From Natronohydrobacter sp. (GTDB lineage Bacteria > Pseudomonadota > Alphaproteobacteria > Rhodobacterales > Rhodobacteraceae): DNA of 5,095 nucleotides. The translations under genes and the position numbers were made by a program. Each line of letters opens with the position of its first letter. Within the stretch, counting starts at the first letter, position 1. The stretch is from NCBI GenBank assembly GCA_007123015.1, contig SKSL01000226.1:1-5095 (forward strand), in the 5' to 3' direction. Positions 1 through 5,095 of the stretch are shown one piece after another. The notes under the pieces were generated by a model that ran no database searches, was not told the DNA's origin, and was given only the letters and a program-made list of their open reading frames with translations.

Positions 1-838
1 CGATACCTTCCACATTCAGCATCTCGAGCATGGTGACGCAGATCCGGTTTTCCGGCGCGATCAGCACATGCCCGACTGCCGTGTCGCGCAACTGCGCAAA
101 GGTCTGCCTTCCGATCCGCGCAACAGATGCGCCATCCACAAAGCTGTCAAGCGCGCTCAGCGTCACGGGTTCACCCGCCTCAAGCGCCGCGTGCAGGCTG
201 GCACCGCCCTTCGGTTCGACATAACGCAGCGCAGCCGTACATCCGACATCCCGGAAAAACCGCGTGACGCCGGCACTCAGCCCGCCGCCGCCAACGGGCA
301 AGATCACCATATCCGGATCGCGACCCAACTGTTCCAGACATTCAACTGCGACGCTGGCCTGCCCTTCGATCACATCTGCATCATCAAAGGGCGACAGGAA
401 ATGCGCGAACTGCGCGGCACAAAAATCCTGCGCAGCCGCCAGGGATTGATCGAAAATATCGCCGATCAACTTGATCTCGACCATCTCGCCACCGAATGCA
501 CGGGTCTTCATGATCTTCTGCTGCGGGGTAGTCACAGGCATGAAGATCGTACCGGGCAGCCCGAAATGACGGCACGCGAAGGCAACGCCCTGCGCGTGGT
601 TCCCGGCACTCGCACAGACGAAGTGGCGGCTGTCGGGATGGCTGTCCAACCGCTTGCGCATCGCAGTGAATGCGCCGCGGATCTTGTAGCTGCGCACCGG
701 GCTGAGATCTTCACGCTTCAACCAGATATCTGCGCCAAACCGCGCCGACAGATAATCGTTGCGTAACAAGGGTGTGGGCGGAAACACTGCTCTGAGCGCC
801 GCCTCGGACGCCCGCGCATTGGCAACAAAATCCGTCAT
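1..838 (-). CDS. ilvA: Threonine ammonia-lyase (threonine dehydratase), 5' part; runs off the left edge
   Basis: PLP enzyme that deaminates L-threonine to 2-oxobutanoate, the committed step of isoleucine synthesis in the cytoplasm. Reading the minus strand from the ATG at 838 gives 279 uninterrupted codons. Visible marks of the fold-type II PLP family are KREDLSPVRSYKIRGA at residues 41-56, with K52 as the expected Schiff-base lysine; SAGNHAQG at 77-84; and the glycine loop VGGGGLSAG at 182-190, which holds the PLP phosphate. The wording around FMPVTTPQQK (99-108) and FVDGASVARIG resembles the Bacillus-type biosynthetic IlvA of about 410 residues rather than catabolic TdcB or serine racemase. 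That is a family judgement from memory. The C-terminal third, where the ACT-like regulatory domain would lie, is outside the window, so isoleucine feedback control cannot be assessed. The start overlaps the stop of the upstream thioesterase gene (ATGA), and no good Shine-Dalgarno precedes it, which suggests translational coupling. Confidence 0.93.
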   Translation of the reverse strand, partial: MTDFVANARASEAALRAVFPPTPLLRNDYLSARFGADIWLKREDLSPVRSYKIRGAFTAMRKRLDSHPDSRHFVCASAGNHAQGVAFACRHFGLPGTIFMPVTTPQQKIMKTRAFGGEMVEIKLIGDIFDQSLAAAQDFCAAQFAHFLSPFDDADVIEGQASVAVECLEQLGRDPDMVILPVGGGGLSAGVTRFFRDVGCTAALRYVEPKGGASLHAALEAGEPVTLSALDSFVDGASVARIGRQTFAQLRDTAVGHVLIAPENRICVTMLEMLNVEGI

Positions 839-1257
839 CTCTGCAGCCATCGGGCCAACTGCTCACGGATCGCCGCAGGGATCGGGGCCGCGCGCCTGGT
901 CTTTGGATCGAACATCACTTCCACCACATCATAGCGTGCATGCTCGGCCCCTGTCTCGGCATGGCACATCGACAAGGCCAGCGTACAGCTTTTTGTCCCG
1001 ATCCGCGCGACCCCCCCTGTGATGACCACCAGATCACCGGCCACAAGCTCTTTCACGAAACTGGTGCGCGCCTCGGCAGTCACCATATGCAGCCTGTGTT
1101 CTGCCAGCATCATCGCATAGCCAAGTCCCATGCGCGCCCAGATATGATAGACTGCGTCATCGAAAAATGGCGCGTAATGGCGCACATTCATGTGCCCGAA
1201 ATGATCCAGATGCCATGGATGGATCACCCCCCGGCCCAGTTCAAGCGCGTCTTGCAT
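835..1257 (-). CDS. Acyl-CoA thioesterase, 4HBT/FadM-like hotdog protein
   Basis: A 140-residue protein of the 4-hydroxybenzoyl-CoA thioesterase/YbgC/FadM type, expected to hydrolyse an acyl-CoA thioester in the cytoplasm. Substrate cannot be read from the sequence. Near the N-terminus is HPWHLDHFGHMNVRHY (residues 13-28). It matches the family signature D-x-x-G-H-[MV]-N-x-x-x-Y, with D18 as the expected catalytic aspartate and H22/N24 on the long hotdog helix. The length fits the family (about 130-145). The frame is open upstream to 1410, but I chose the ATG at 1257: AGGAGAG at 1269-1263 lies 5 bases upstream, and homology begins just after it. The in-frame ATG at 1275 would put that ribosome site inside the gene, and the GTG at 1260 is too close to it. 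The stop overlaps the ilvA start by ATGA, so the two are almost certainly cotranscribed. The gene contains runs of seven and six C on the plus strand (1011-1017, 1227-1232), but the frame is intact. Confidence 0.9.
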   Translation of the reverse strand: MQDALELGRGVIHPWHLDHFGHMNVRHYAPFFDDAVYHIWARMGLGYAMMLAEHRLHMVTAEARTSFVKELVAGDLVVITGGVARIGTKSCTLALSMCHAETGAEHARYDVVEVMFDPKTRRAAPIPAAIREQLARWLQR

Positions 1258-1262
1258 CACAT

Positions 1263-1269
1263 CTCTCCT
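1263..1269 (-). promoter_or_regulatory. Ribosome binding site that sets the thioesterase start
   Basis: Reading the minus strand, AGGAGAG is followed by five bases (ATGTG) and then the ATG at 1257. It is the strongest Shine-Dalgarno in the window and decides between three in-frame starts (1275 ATG, 1260 GTG, 1257 ATG) in favour of 1257. Confidence 0.75.
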
Positions 1270-1272
1270 GCT

Positions 1273-1359
1273 CATGCGCAAGCCATAGCATATCTGCGCC
1301 GCAGGCAAAGCCCCACGCCCCTTGCAGCACGGCCCGCAAGGCAATAGACGCATGCGCAA
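1273..1359. repeat. 9-bp direct repeat CATGCGCAA flanking the divergent promoter region
   Basis: CATGCGCAA occurs at 1273-1281, just upstream of the thioesterase ribosome site, and again at 1351-1359, just upstream of the argG start. Start-to-start distance is 78 bases. The first copy spans the rejected ATG at 1275, and the second spans an in-frame argG upstream ATG at 1352. A paired regulator site is possible, but so is chance, since GCGC-rich words are frequent here. Confidence 0.3.
1320..1341. repeat. Inverted repeat CCTTGC-N10-GCAAGG upstream of argG, possible operator
   Basis: CCTTGC at 1320-1325 is the exact reverse complement of GCAAGG at 1336-1341, with a 10-base spacer. It ends 43 bases before the argG start codon and overlaps the candidate -35 hexamer (1322-1327). 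The size and symmetry would suit a dimeric DNA-binding regulator, but a six-base arm can occur by chance in GC-rich DNA and no regulator is identified. Confidence 0.3.
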
Positions 1360-1375
1360 CGCAGTCATAACGCCC

Positions 1376-1379
1376 GGAG
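1376..1379 (+). promoter_or_regulatory. Ribosome binding site that sets the argG start
   Basis: GGAG lies five bases before the ATG at 1385. The open frame extends upstream to a TTG at 1322 and an ATG at 1352. The site, plus the short N-terminus usual for this family, supports 1385. Confidence 0.6.
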
Positions 1380-1384
1380 CCCCC

Positions 1385-2623
1385 ATGTCCGCCCTCAAAC
1401 ACGCCCCCAAGAAAGTCGTGCTGGCCTATTCCGGCGGGCTTGACACTTCGATCATCCTGAAGTGGCTGAAAACCGAATATGACTGCGAGGTCGTGACCTT
1501 CACTGCCGATCTGGGCCAGGGTGAGGAACTGGAGCCCGCGCGCGAGAAGGCGCTTATGCTGGGCATCCCCGAGGCGAATATCTTCATCGAGGACCTGCGC
1601 GAAGAATTCGTGCGCGATTTCGTCTTTCCGATGTTTCGCGCCAATGCCGTCTATGAAGGGCTCTACCTGCTCGGCACGTCGATCGCGCGGCCCCTGATCT
1701 CCAAACGGCTGGTCGAGATTGCCGAAATGACCGGCGCTGACGCTGTAGCGCATGGCGCGACCGGAAAGGGCAATGATCAAGTCCGGTTCGAACTGTCCGC
1801 CTATGCGCTCAACCCCGAAATCAAGGTCATCGCGCCGTGGCGCGAATGGGACCTGACCTCGCGCACCCGCCTTCTGGAGTTTGCCGAGGCTCATCAGATC
1901 CCCATCGCCAAGGACAAGCGCGGCGAAGCGCCTTTCTCGGTCGATGCGAACCTGTTGCACACATCGTCCGAGGGCAAGGTGCTGGAAAACCCCGCGGATG
2001 ATGCGCCCGATTACGTCTTCCAGCGCACGGTCCATCCAGAGGACGCGCCCGATACACCTGAGATCATCGAAATCACCTTCGAACAGGGCGATCCCATCGC
2101 GATCAACGGCGTGATGATGACCCCGGCGACCATCCTGACCCTGCTCAATGACTATGGCCGCACACATGGCATCGGGCGGCTGGATTTCGTTGAAAATCGT
2201 TTCGTGGGCATGAAATCGCGCGGCATCTATGAAACGCCAGGCGGCACGATCCTGCTAGAGGCCCATCGCGGCATCGAGCAGATCACGCTCGACAGTGGCG
2301 CGGGGCATCTGAAAGACAGCCTTATGCCGCGCTATGCGGAGCTGATCTATAACGGCTTCTGGTTCTCACCAGAACGCGAGATGCTGCAAGCGCTGATCGA
2401 CAAGAGCCAGGAGCATGTCTCGGGCACAGTCCGGCTCAAGCTTTACAAGGGTCTGGTCCGCACTATCGGGCGCTGGTCTGATCACAGCCTCTATTCAGAA
2501 GCCCATGTCACATTCGAGGAAGATGCCGGTGCCTACGATCAGAAGGACGCCGCAGGCTTCATCCAGCTCAACGCACTGCGCCTGAAACTGCTCGCCGCGC
2601 GCAACCGCAGACTGAAGTCGTAG
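1385..2623 (+). CDS. argG: Argininosuccinate synthase
   Basis: Cytoplasmic enzyme joining citrulline and aspartate with ATP to give argininosuccinate, AMP and pyrophosphate, the penultimate step of arginine synthesis. The product is 412 residues, normal for the short bacterial form of about 400-410. Signature segments are in order: AYSGGLDTS at 14-22, the ATP pyrophosphatase loop close to the N-terminus; YLLGTSIARP at 94-103; and GATGKGNDQVRFE at 124-136, the second family signature, which binds aspartate and citrulline. The C-terminal region with YETPGGTILLEAHR is also typical. I chose the ATG at 1385 because GGAG precedes it by five bases and the nucleotide loop then begins at residue 14, as in relatives. 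The gene is divergent from the thioesterase-ilvA pair and stands 82 bases before gpmI on the same strand. No disruption is visible. The identification is secure; whether it is cotranscribed with gpmI is uncertain. Confidence 0.98.
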   Translation: MSALKHAPKKVVLAYSGGLDTSIILKWLKTEYDCEVVTFTADLGQGEELEPAREKALMLGIPEANIFIEDLREEFVRDFVFPMFRANAVYEGLYLLGTSIARPLISKRLVEIAEMTGADAVAHGATGKGNDQVRFELSAYALNPEIKVIAPWREWDLTSRTRLLEFAEAHQIPIAKDKRGEAPFSVDANLLHTSSEGKVLENPADDAPDYVFQRTVHPEDAPDTPEIIEITFEQGDPIAINGVMMTPATILTLLNDYGRTHGIGRLDFVENRFVGMKSRGIYETPGGTILLEAHRGIEQITLDSGAGHLKDSLMPRYAELIYNGFWFSPEREMLQALIDKSQEHVSGTVRLKLYKGLVRTIGRWSDHSLYSEAHVTFEEDAGAYDQKDAAGFIQLNALRLKLLAARNRRLKS

Positions 2624-2705
2624 CCATCGGGCATTTTCTTGCTGCAAATACTCCCGCCGGAGGCGCACGCCGCCACTGGCACCCCCGCCAGAGAAAGGGC
2701 TCGCC
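2624..2705 (+). other. argG-gpmI intergenic segment with small inverted repeats
   Basis: This 82-base gap holds several small symmetric elements. TTGCTGCAA is a 4-1-4 inverted repeat near its start (about 2639-2647). CTCC (2651-2654) can pair with GGAG (2659-2662) across a four-base loop. CTGGC (2676-2680) can pair with GCCAG (2687-2691). None is followed by a T-run, so no classical Rho-independent terminator is supported. The left half, read on the minus strand as GGCGGGAGTATTTGCAGCAA, resembles a short sequence I recall as frequent beside genes in Rhodobacteraceae genomes. That is memory and is untested here. The right end holds the gpmI ribosome site, AAAGGG at 2694-2699, six bases before the ATG. 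Confidence 0.45.
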
Positions 2706-4220
2706 ATGACCAGACCTGTCGTCCTGTGCATCCTCGATGGCTGGGGCTTGTCTGACACGTCAGAAGGCAATGCAGTCGCGCGCGCAAACACCCCGAATTA
2801 TGACCGCGTGATGCGCGACTGCCCCAATGCGCGCCTTATTACCCATGGCCCTGATGCGGGTCTGCCTTCGGGCCAGATGGGAAATTCGGAAGTCGGCCAT
2901 ACCAATATCGGGGCCGGTCGCGTGGTCGCAATGGATTTGGGCCAGATCGATCTCGCGATCGAAGACGGATCCTTCGCAACAGCCCCGGCCATCGGCAAAT
3001 TAGTTGAAAAACTGCATGCCAGCAAGGGAGCGGCGCATGTTTTCTCTGTTGTTTCAGATGGCGGCGTGCATGGGCATGTTGACCATCTGAAAGCGACGAT
3101 TGCAGCACTCAGCGCGCGGCACATCCCGGTTGTGATCCATGCCATCACAGATGGGCGCGATGTCGCGCCGAAATGTGCCGACCGATTCCTACGGGATCTG
3201 GACAGCCTGCTCAGTGATCAGGTGCGTATCGGCACTGTGATCGGGCGCTATTGGGCGATGGATCGCGACAATCGTTGGGATCGGGTCGAGCGCGCCTATA
3301 ACGCCATGATCCGCGCCGAAGGTACCACGGCGCCCTCTGCAACCGAAGCAGTGGCCGCGGCCTATGCCCGCGGTGAGAGCGATGAATTCATCGCGCCCAC
3401 GATCATCGAGGGCTATGGCGGGGTCAAGCCCGGTGACGGGTTCTTTTGCCTCAATTTCCGTGCCGACCGCGCGCGCGAAATCCTTGCCGCGCTTGGTGCG
3501 CCCAGTTTTACAGGATTCGACCGGGGGCAGCCGCCGGCCTGGGGCGCGCTGTTGGGCATGGTCGAATATTCCGACGCGCATAATGCGTTCATGGCAACAG
3601 TGTTTCCCAAACGCGCGATCACCAACACTCTGGGTGCCTGGGTCGGGCAGCATGGATTGCGCCAGTTCCGTCTGGCCGAGACCGAGAAATATCCCCATGT
3701 CACCTTCTTCCTGAACGGCGGCAAGGAAGAGGCAGAGCCCGGCGAGGACCGGCACATGCCCGCCAGCCCCAAGGTCGCGACTTATGACCTGCAGCCAGAG
3801 ATGGCCGCCGCAGAGGTCGGAGCGAAACTTGTCGACGTGATCAAGGCGCGCTATGATATGACAGTTGTGAATTTCGCCAATCCTGACATGGTGGGGCATA
3901 CAGGCGATCTTGACGCAGCCTGCCGCGCTGTCGAGGCGGTCGATGCCCAGCTTGGCGCAGCGCTGGACGCGCTTGACGCGCAGGGCGGCGCGATGCTGCT
4001 GACGGCAGATCACGGCAATTGCGAAACCATGATCGACCTGCAGACAGGCGGCGCGCATACGGCCCATACGCTCAATCCTGTCCCGGTCATTCTGATCGGC
4101 GGCCCCGAAGGCGCGGCGCTGCGCGATGGTCGCCTGGCCGATATCGCGCCCACAGTTCTGGACCTGATGGGCCTCGCATGCCCGCCAGAGATGACGGGCC
4201 AGAGCCTGATCAAGACCTGA
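2706..4220 (+). CDS. gpmI: 2,3-bisphosphoglycerate-independent phosphoglycerate mutase
   Basis: Cytoplasmic, metal-dependent (usually Mn) enzyme that interconverts 3- and 2-phosphoglycerate through a phosphoserine intermediate, in glycolysis and gluconeogenesis. The 504 residues match the usual 500-515. The alkaline-phosphatase-like active site is complete: D11 (LDGWG), the phosphoryl-accepting S61 in GNSEVGHTNIGAG, D394 and H398 (NPDMVGHTGD), D435/H436 (TADHGN) and H454 (TAHTLNPVP). The inserted transferase domain carries the substrate residues H122 (SDGGVHGH), R151/D152 (TDGRD), R181 and R187 (RYWAMDRD), and R252/R255 (NFRADRAR), with K328 (TEKYPH). SDGGVHGH has glycine where I would expect serine in most homologues (VHSH), a mild variation. 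AAAGGG six bases before the ATG supports the start. Its TGA overlaps the ATG of the following envC-like gene by one base (TGATG), so the two are coupled. It is unrelated to the cofactor-dependent GpmA family. Confidence 0.98.
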   Translation: MTRPVVLCILDGWGLSDTSEGNAVARANTPNYDRVMRDCPNARLITHGPDAGLPSGQMGNSEVGHTNIGAGRVVAMDLGQIDLAIEDGSFATAPAIGKLVEKLHASKGAAHVFSVVSDGGVHGHVDHLKATIAALSARHIPVVIHAITDGRDVAPKCADRFLRDLDSLLSDQVRIGTVIGRYWAMDRDNRWDRVERAYNAMIRAEGTTAPSATEAVAAAYARGESDEFIAPTIIEGYGGVKPGDGFFCLNFRADRAREILAALGAPSFTGFDRGQPPAWGALLGMVEYSDAHNAFMATVFPKRAITNTLGAWVGQHGLRQFRLAETEKYPHVTFFLNGGKEEAEPGEDRHMPASPKVATYDLQPEMAAAEVGAKLVDVIKARYDMTVVNFANPDMVGHTGDLDAACRAVEAVDAQLGAALDALDAQGGAMLLTADHGNCETMIDLQTGGAHTAHTLNPVPVILIGGPEGAALRDGRLADIAPTVLDLMGLACPPEMTGQSLIKT

Positions 4221-5095
4221 TGCGGCGGGGCCTCGCTCTTCTCGCCTGCCTGATCTGGGGCCAGACGGCGGCAGCCAATCCGGCCGCACGTGCCACTGCT
4301 GCGGCCCGCGCGCTCGAAGAGGCGACCGTCGCCATGCAAGCGGCCACCGACAGGCGTGATCAGATCACAGCGCTCAGCCAGACCATTCAGGCCTATGAAG
4401 ACGGGCTTGTCACGCTGCGCGACGGTCTGCGCGACGCACAATTGCGCGAAGCCAGCCTGATGCGCCAATTCTCGGCGGATGGCGCGCAATTGACGCAGTT
4501 GCTGAGCGTGCTGATGGCCACGGAACGCGTGGATGACAGTCTTGCCCTTGTCCATCCCGACGGGGCCTTGGCGACGGCCCGCGCAGCCATGCTGCTGTCA
4601 GATGTCACGCCAGGCATCGCGCGTGAAGTCACAGCTTTGAGCGATGCGCTCAATGATCTGGGCGCCTTGCGCCGGGCGCGCCAGTTCGGGCTGCTGGCGC
4701 TTGAACAGGGGCTTGTCACTGCGCAAGAAGCGCGTGTCGCGCTGGGCCAGGCCATCGCGGACCGTGGTCCGCTGCCCAAACGCCTGATCGATGACCCGGA
4801 TCAATTGGCGATGCTCGCGCTCAATGCCGCAACGCTGGAGGACTTCGCGCAGGAATTGCAGCACGCAACTGTGCTGCGCGATGATCAGCCTGCCGTCAGT
4901 TTCCGCACAGCGAAAGGCACGCTGCCACTGCCAGTCCGCGCGACTGTCCTGCATGGGTTCAACCAGCCCGACGCAGCCGGGATTGCGCGGCAAGGTCTGA
5001 TCCTGGCGACAACGCCCGATGCGCTGGTCACAGCCCCATGGTCGGCGACAGTGCGCTATGCCGGACCGCTTGCCGGGCATGGACAGGTCGTGATC
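4220..5095 (+). CDS. EnvC-like murein hydrolase activator (degenerate LytM/M23 domain), 5' part; runs off the right edge
   Basis: The first 292 codons of a secreted protein. Residues 1-19 look like a Sec signal peptide: two arginines, a hydrophobic stretch, then AAA|N as a likely signal peptidase I site. Residues 20 to about 220 are rich in Ala, Leu, Gln, Arg and Glu with heptad-like spacing, consistent with the coiled-coil part of EnvC proteins. From about residue 232, KGTLPLPVRATVLHGF begins a LytM/M23 beta domain that is cut by the window edge. Where active M23 peptidases have H-x-G-x-D, this protein has RQGLI (R257-I261), so the first zinc ligands seem lost. That is the EnvC/NlpD pattern, in which the protein activates amidases rather than cutting peptidoglycan itself. 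Its start overlaps the gpmI stop (TGATG) and has no separate strong ribosome site. From memory, gpmI-envC, often followed by a ctpA-type protease gene, is a common alphaproteobacterial order. The rest of the LytM domain is unseen. Confidence 0.85.
   Translation, partial: MRRGLALLACLIWGQTAAANPAARATAAARALEEATVAMQAATDRRDQITALSQTIQAYEDGLVTLRDGLRDAQLREASLMRQFSADGAQLTQLLSVLMATERVDDSLALVHPDGALATARAAMLLSDVTPGIAREVTALSDALNDLGALRRARQFGLLALEQGLVTAQEARVALGQAIADRGPLPKRLIDDPDQLAMLALNAATLEDFAQELQHATVLRDDQPAVSFRTAKGTLPLPVRATVLHGFNQPDAAGIARQGLILATTPDALVTAPWSATVRYAGPLAGHGQVVI

Larger units (their letters stand above)
1258..1384. promoter_or_regulatory. Divergent intergenic region between the thioesterase-ilvA unit and argG, expected to hold both promoters
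   Basis: These 127 bases separate two genes transcribed away from each other, so at least one promoter should face each way. No consensus sigma-70 promoter stands out. The best plus-strand pair is TTGCAG (1322-1327), a 17-base spacer, then TAGACG (1345-1350), three of six matches in each box. On the minus strand TTTGCC (1309-1304) lies 16 bases before TATGGC (1287-1282), equally weak. Two repeat features lie here and are listed separately: an inverted repeat overlapping the plus-strand -35 candidate, and a 9-bp direct repeat. I see no AT-rich palindrome like the Escherichia coli ArgR box. The region's regulatory role follows from layout; the box assignments are low confidence. Confidence 0.5.

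Noticed and set aside
68..766. A 232-codon open frame on the plus strand
   Set aside because: It lies opposite the clear ilvA reading frame, shows no domain, and has no ribosome site; a shadow of ilvA.
1322..1384. Longer argG starting at TTG 1322 or ATG 1352
   Set aside because: The extension has no similarity to ArgG N-termini and would run through the likely promoter region. The GGAG before 1385 and the normal length favour the shorter form.
1241..2167. A 308-codon open frame on the minus strand, antisense to argG
   Set aside because: It overlaps a certain argG gene and the start of the thioesterase in another frame, has no recognisable domain, and is the kind of long shadow frame that GC-rich codon bias produces.
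2651..2693. Rho-independent terminator after argG
   Set aside because: Small GC-rich stems are present but none is followed by a run of T on either strand, so a standard intrinsic terminator is not supported.
4238..4249. Possible lipobox LLAC (residues 7-10) in the EnvC-like protein
   Set aside because: The cysteine lies only ten residues in, too early for a usual lipoprotein signal, and the hydrophobic stretch continues past it to a good AAA|N signal peptidase I site.
3189..4289. A 366-codon open frame on the minus strand, antisense to gpmI
   Set aside because: gpmI on the plus strand has every catalytic residue in place. The antisense translation is Cys/Arg/His-rich with no family resemblance, so it is a shadow.
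1..5095. A hidden novel system, CRISPR array, mobile element or RNA gene
   Set aside because: I saw no spaced direct-repeat array, transposase, terminal inverted repeats, tRNA-like cloverleaf or unknown gene. All coding space is taken by five recognisable housekeeping-type genes.

Overview
The window is ordinary core chromosome of a GC-rich alphaproteobacterium, most likely of the Rhodobacteraceae/Roseobacter group. This rests on protein style, on the order gpmI followed directly by an envC-like gene, and on a short sequence after argG that resembles one I recall as common in that family. The taxonomic call is inference; no database search was possible. The window is almost fully coding, with two gaps of about 130 and 80 bases. 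I see no tRNA, rRNA, insertion sequence, CRISPR array, phage gene or toxin/defence gene.

Layout. On the minus strand, positions 1-1257 hold a two-gene unit. A small hotdog-fold acyl-CoA thioesterase (1257 to 835) is followed, with an ATGA stop/start overlap, by the 5' two thirds of a threonine ammonia-lyase gene (ilvA, from 838, running off the left edge). A divergent intergenic region (1258-1384) separates this unit from the plus-strand genes. It carries a short inverted repeat and a 9-bp direct repeat that could be regulatory. On the plus strand follow argG (1385-2623, argininosuccinate synthase), an 82-bp gap with small inverted repeats, gpmI (2706-4220, cofactor-independent phosphoglycerate mutase), and the start of an EnvC-like murein hydrolase activator (from 4220, running off the right edge). 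That last gene overlaps the gpmI stop by one base.

How the genes fit together. IlvA commits threonine to isoleucine synthesis, ArgG carries out the penultimate step of arginine synthesis, and GpmI interconverts 3- and 2-phosphoglycerate in glycolysis/gluconeogenesis. The EnvC-like protein is predicted to be periplasmic and to regulate peptidoglycan hydrolysis at division. The set is housekeeping rather than one pathway. The tightest couplings are thioesterase-ilvA and gpmI-envC, each with overlapping stop and start codons.

I found no convincing undescribed system. The items most worth a second look are the inverted/direct repeats between the divergent genes, the structured gap after argG, and the LytM domain of the EnvC homologue, which appears to lack its first metal-binding residues.
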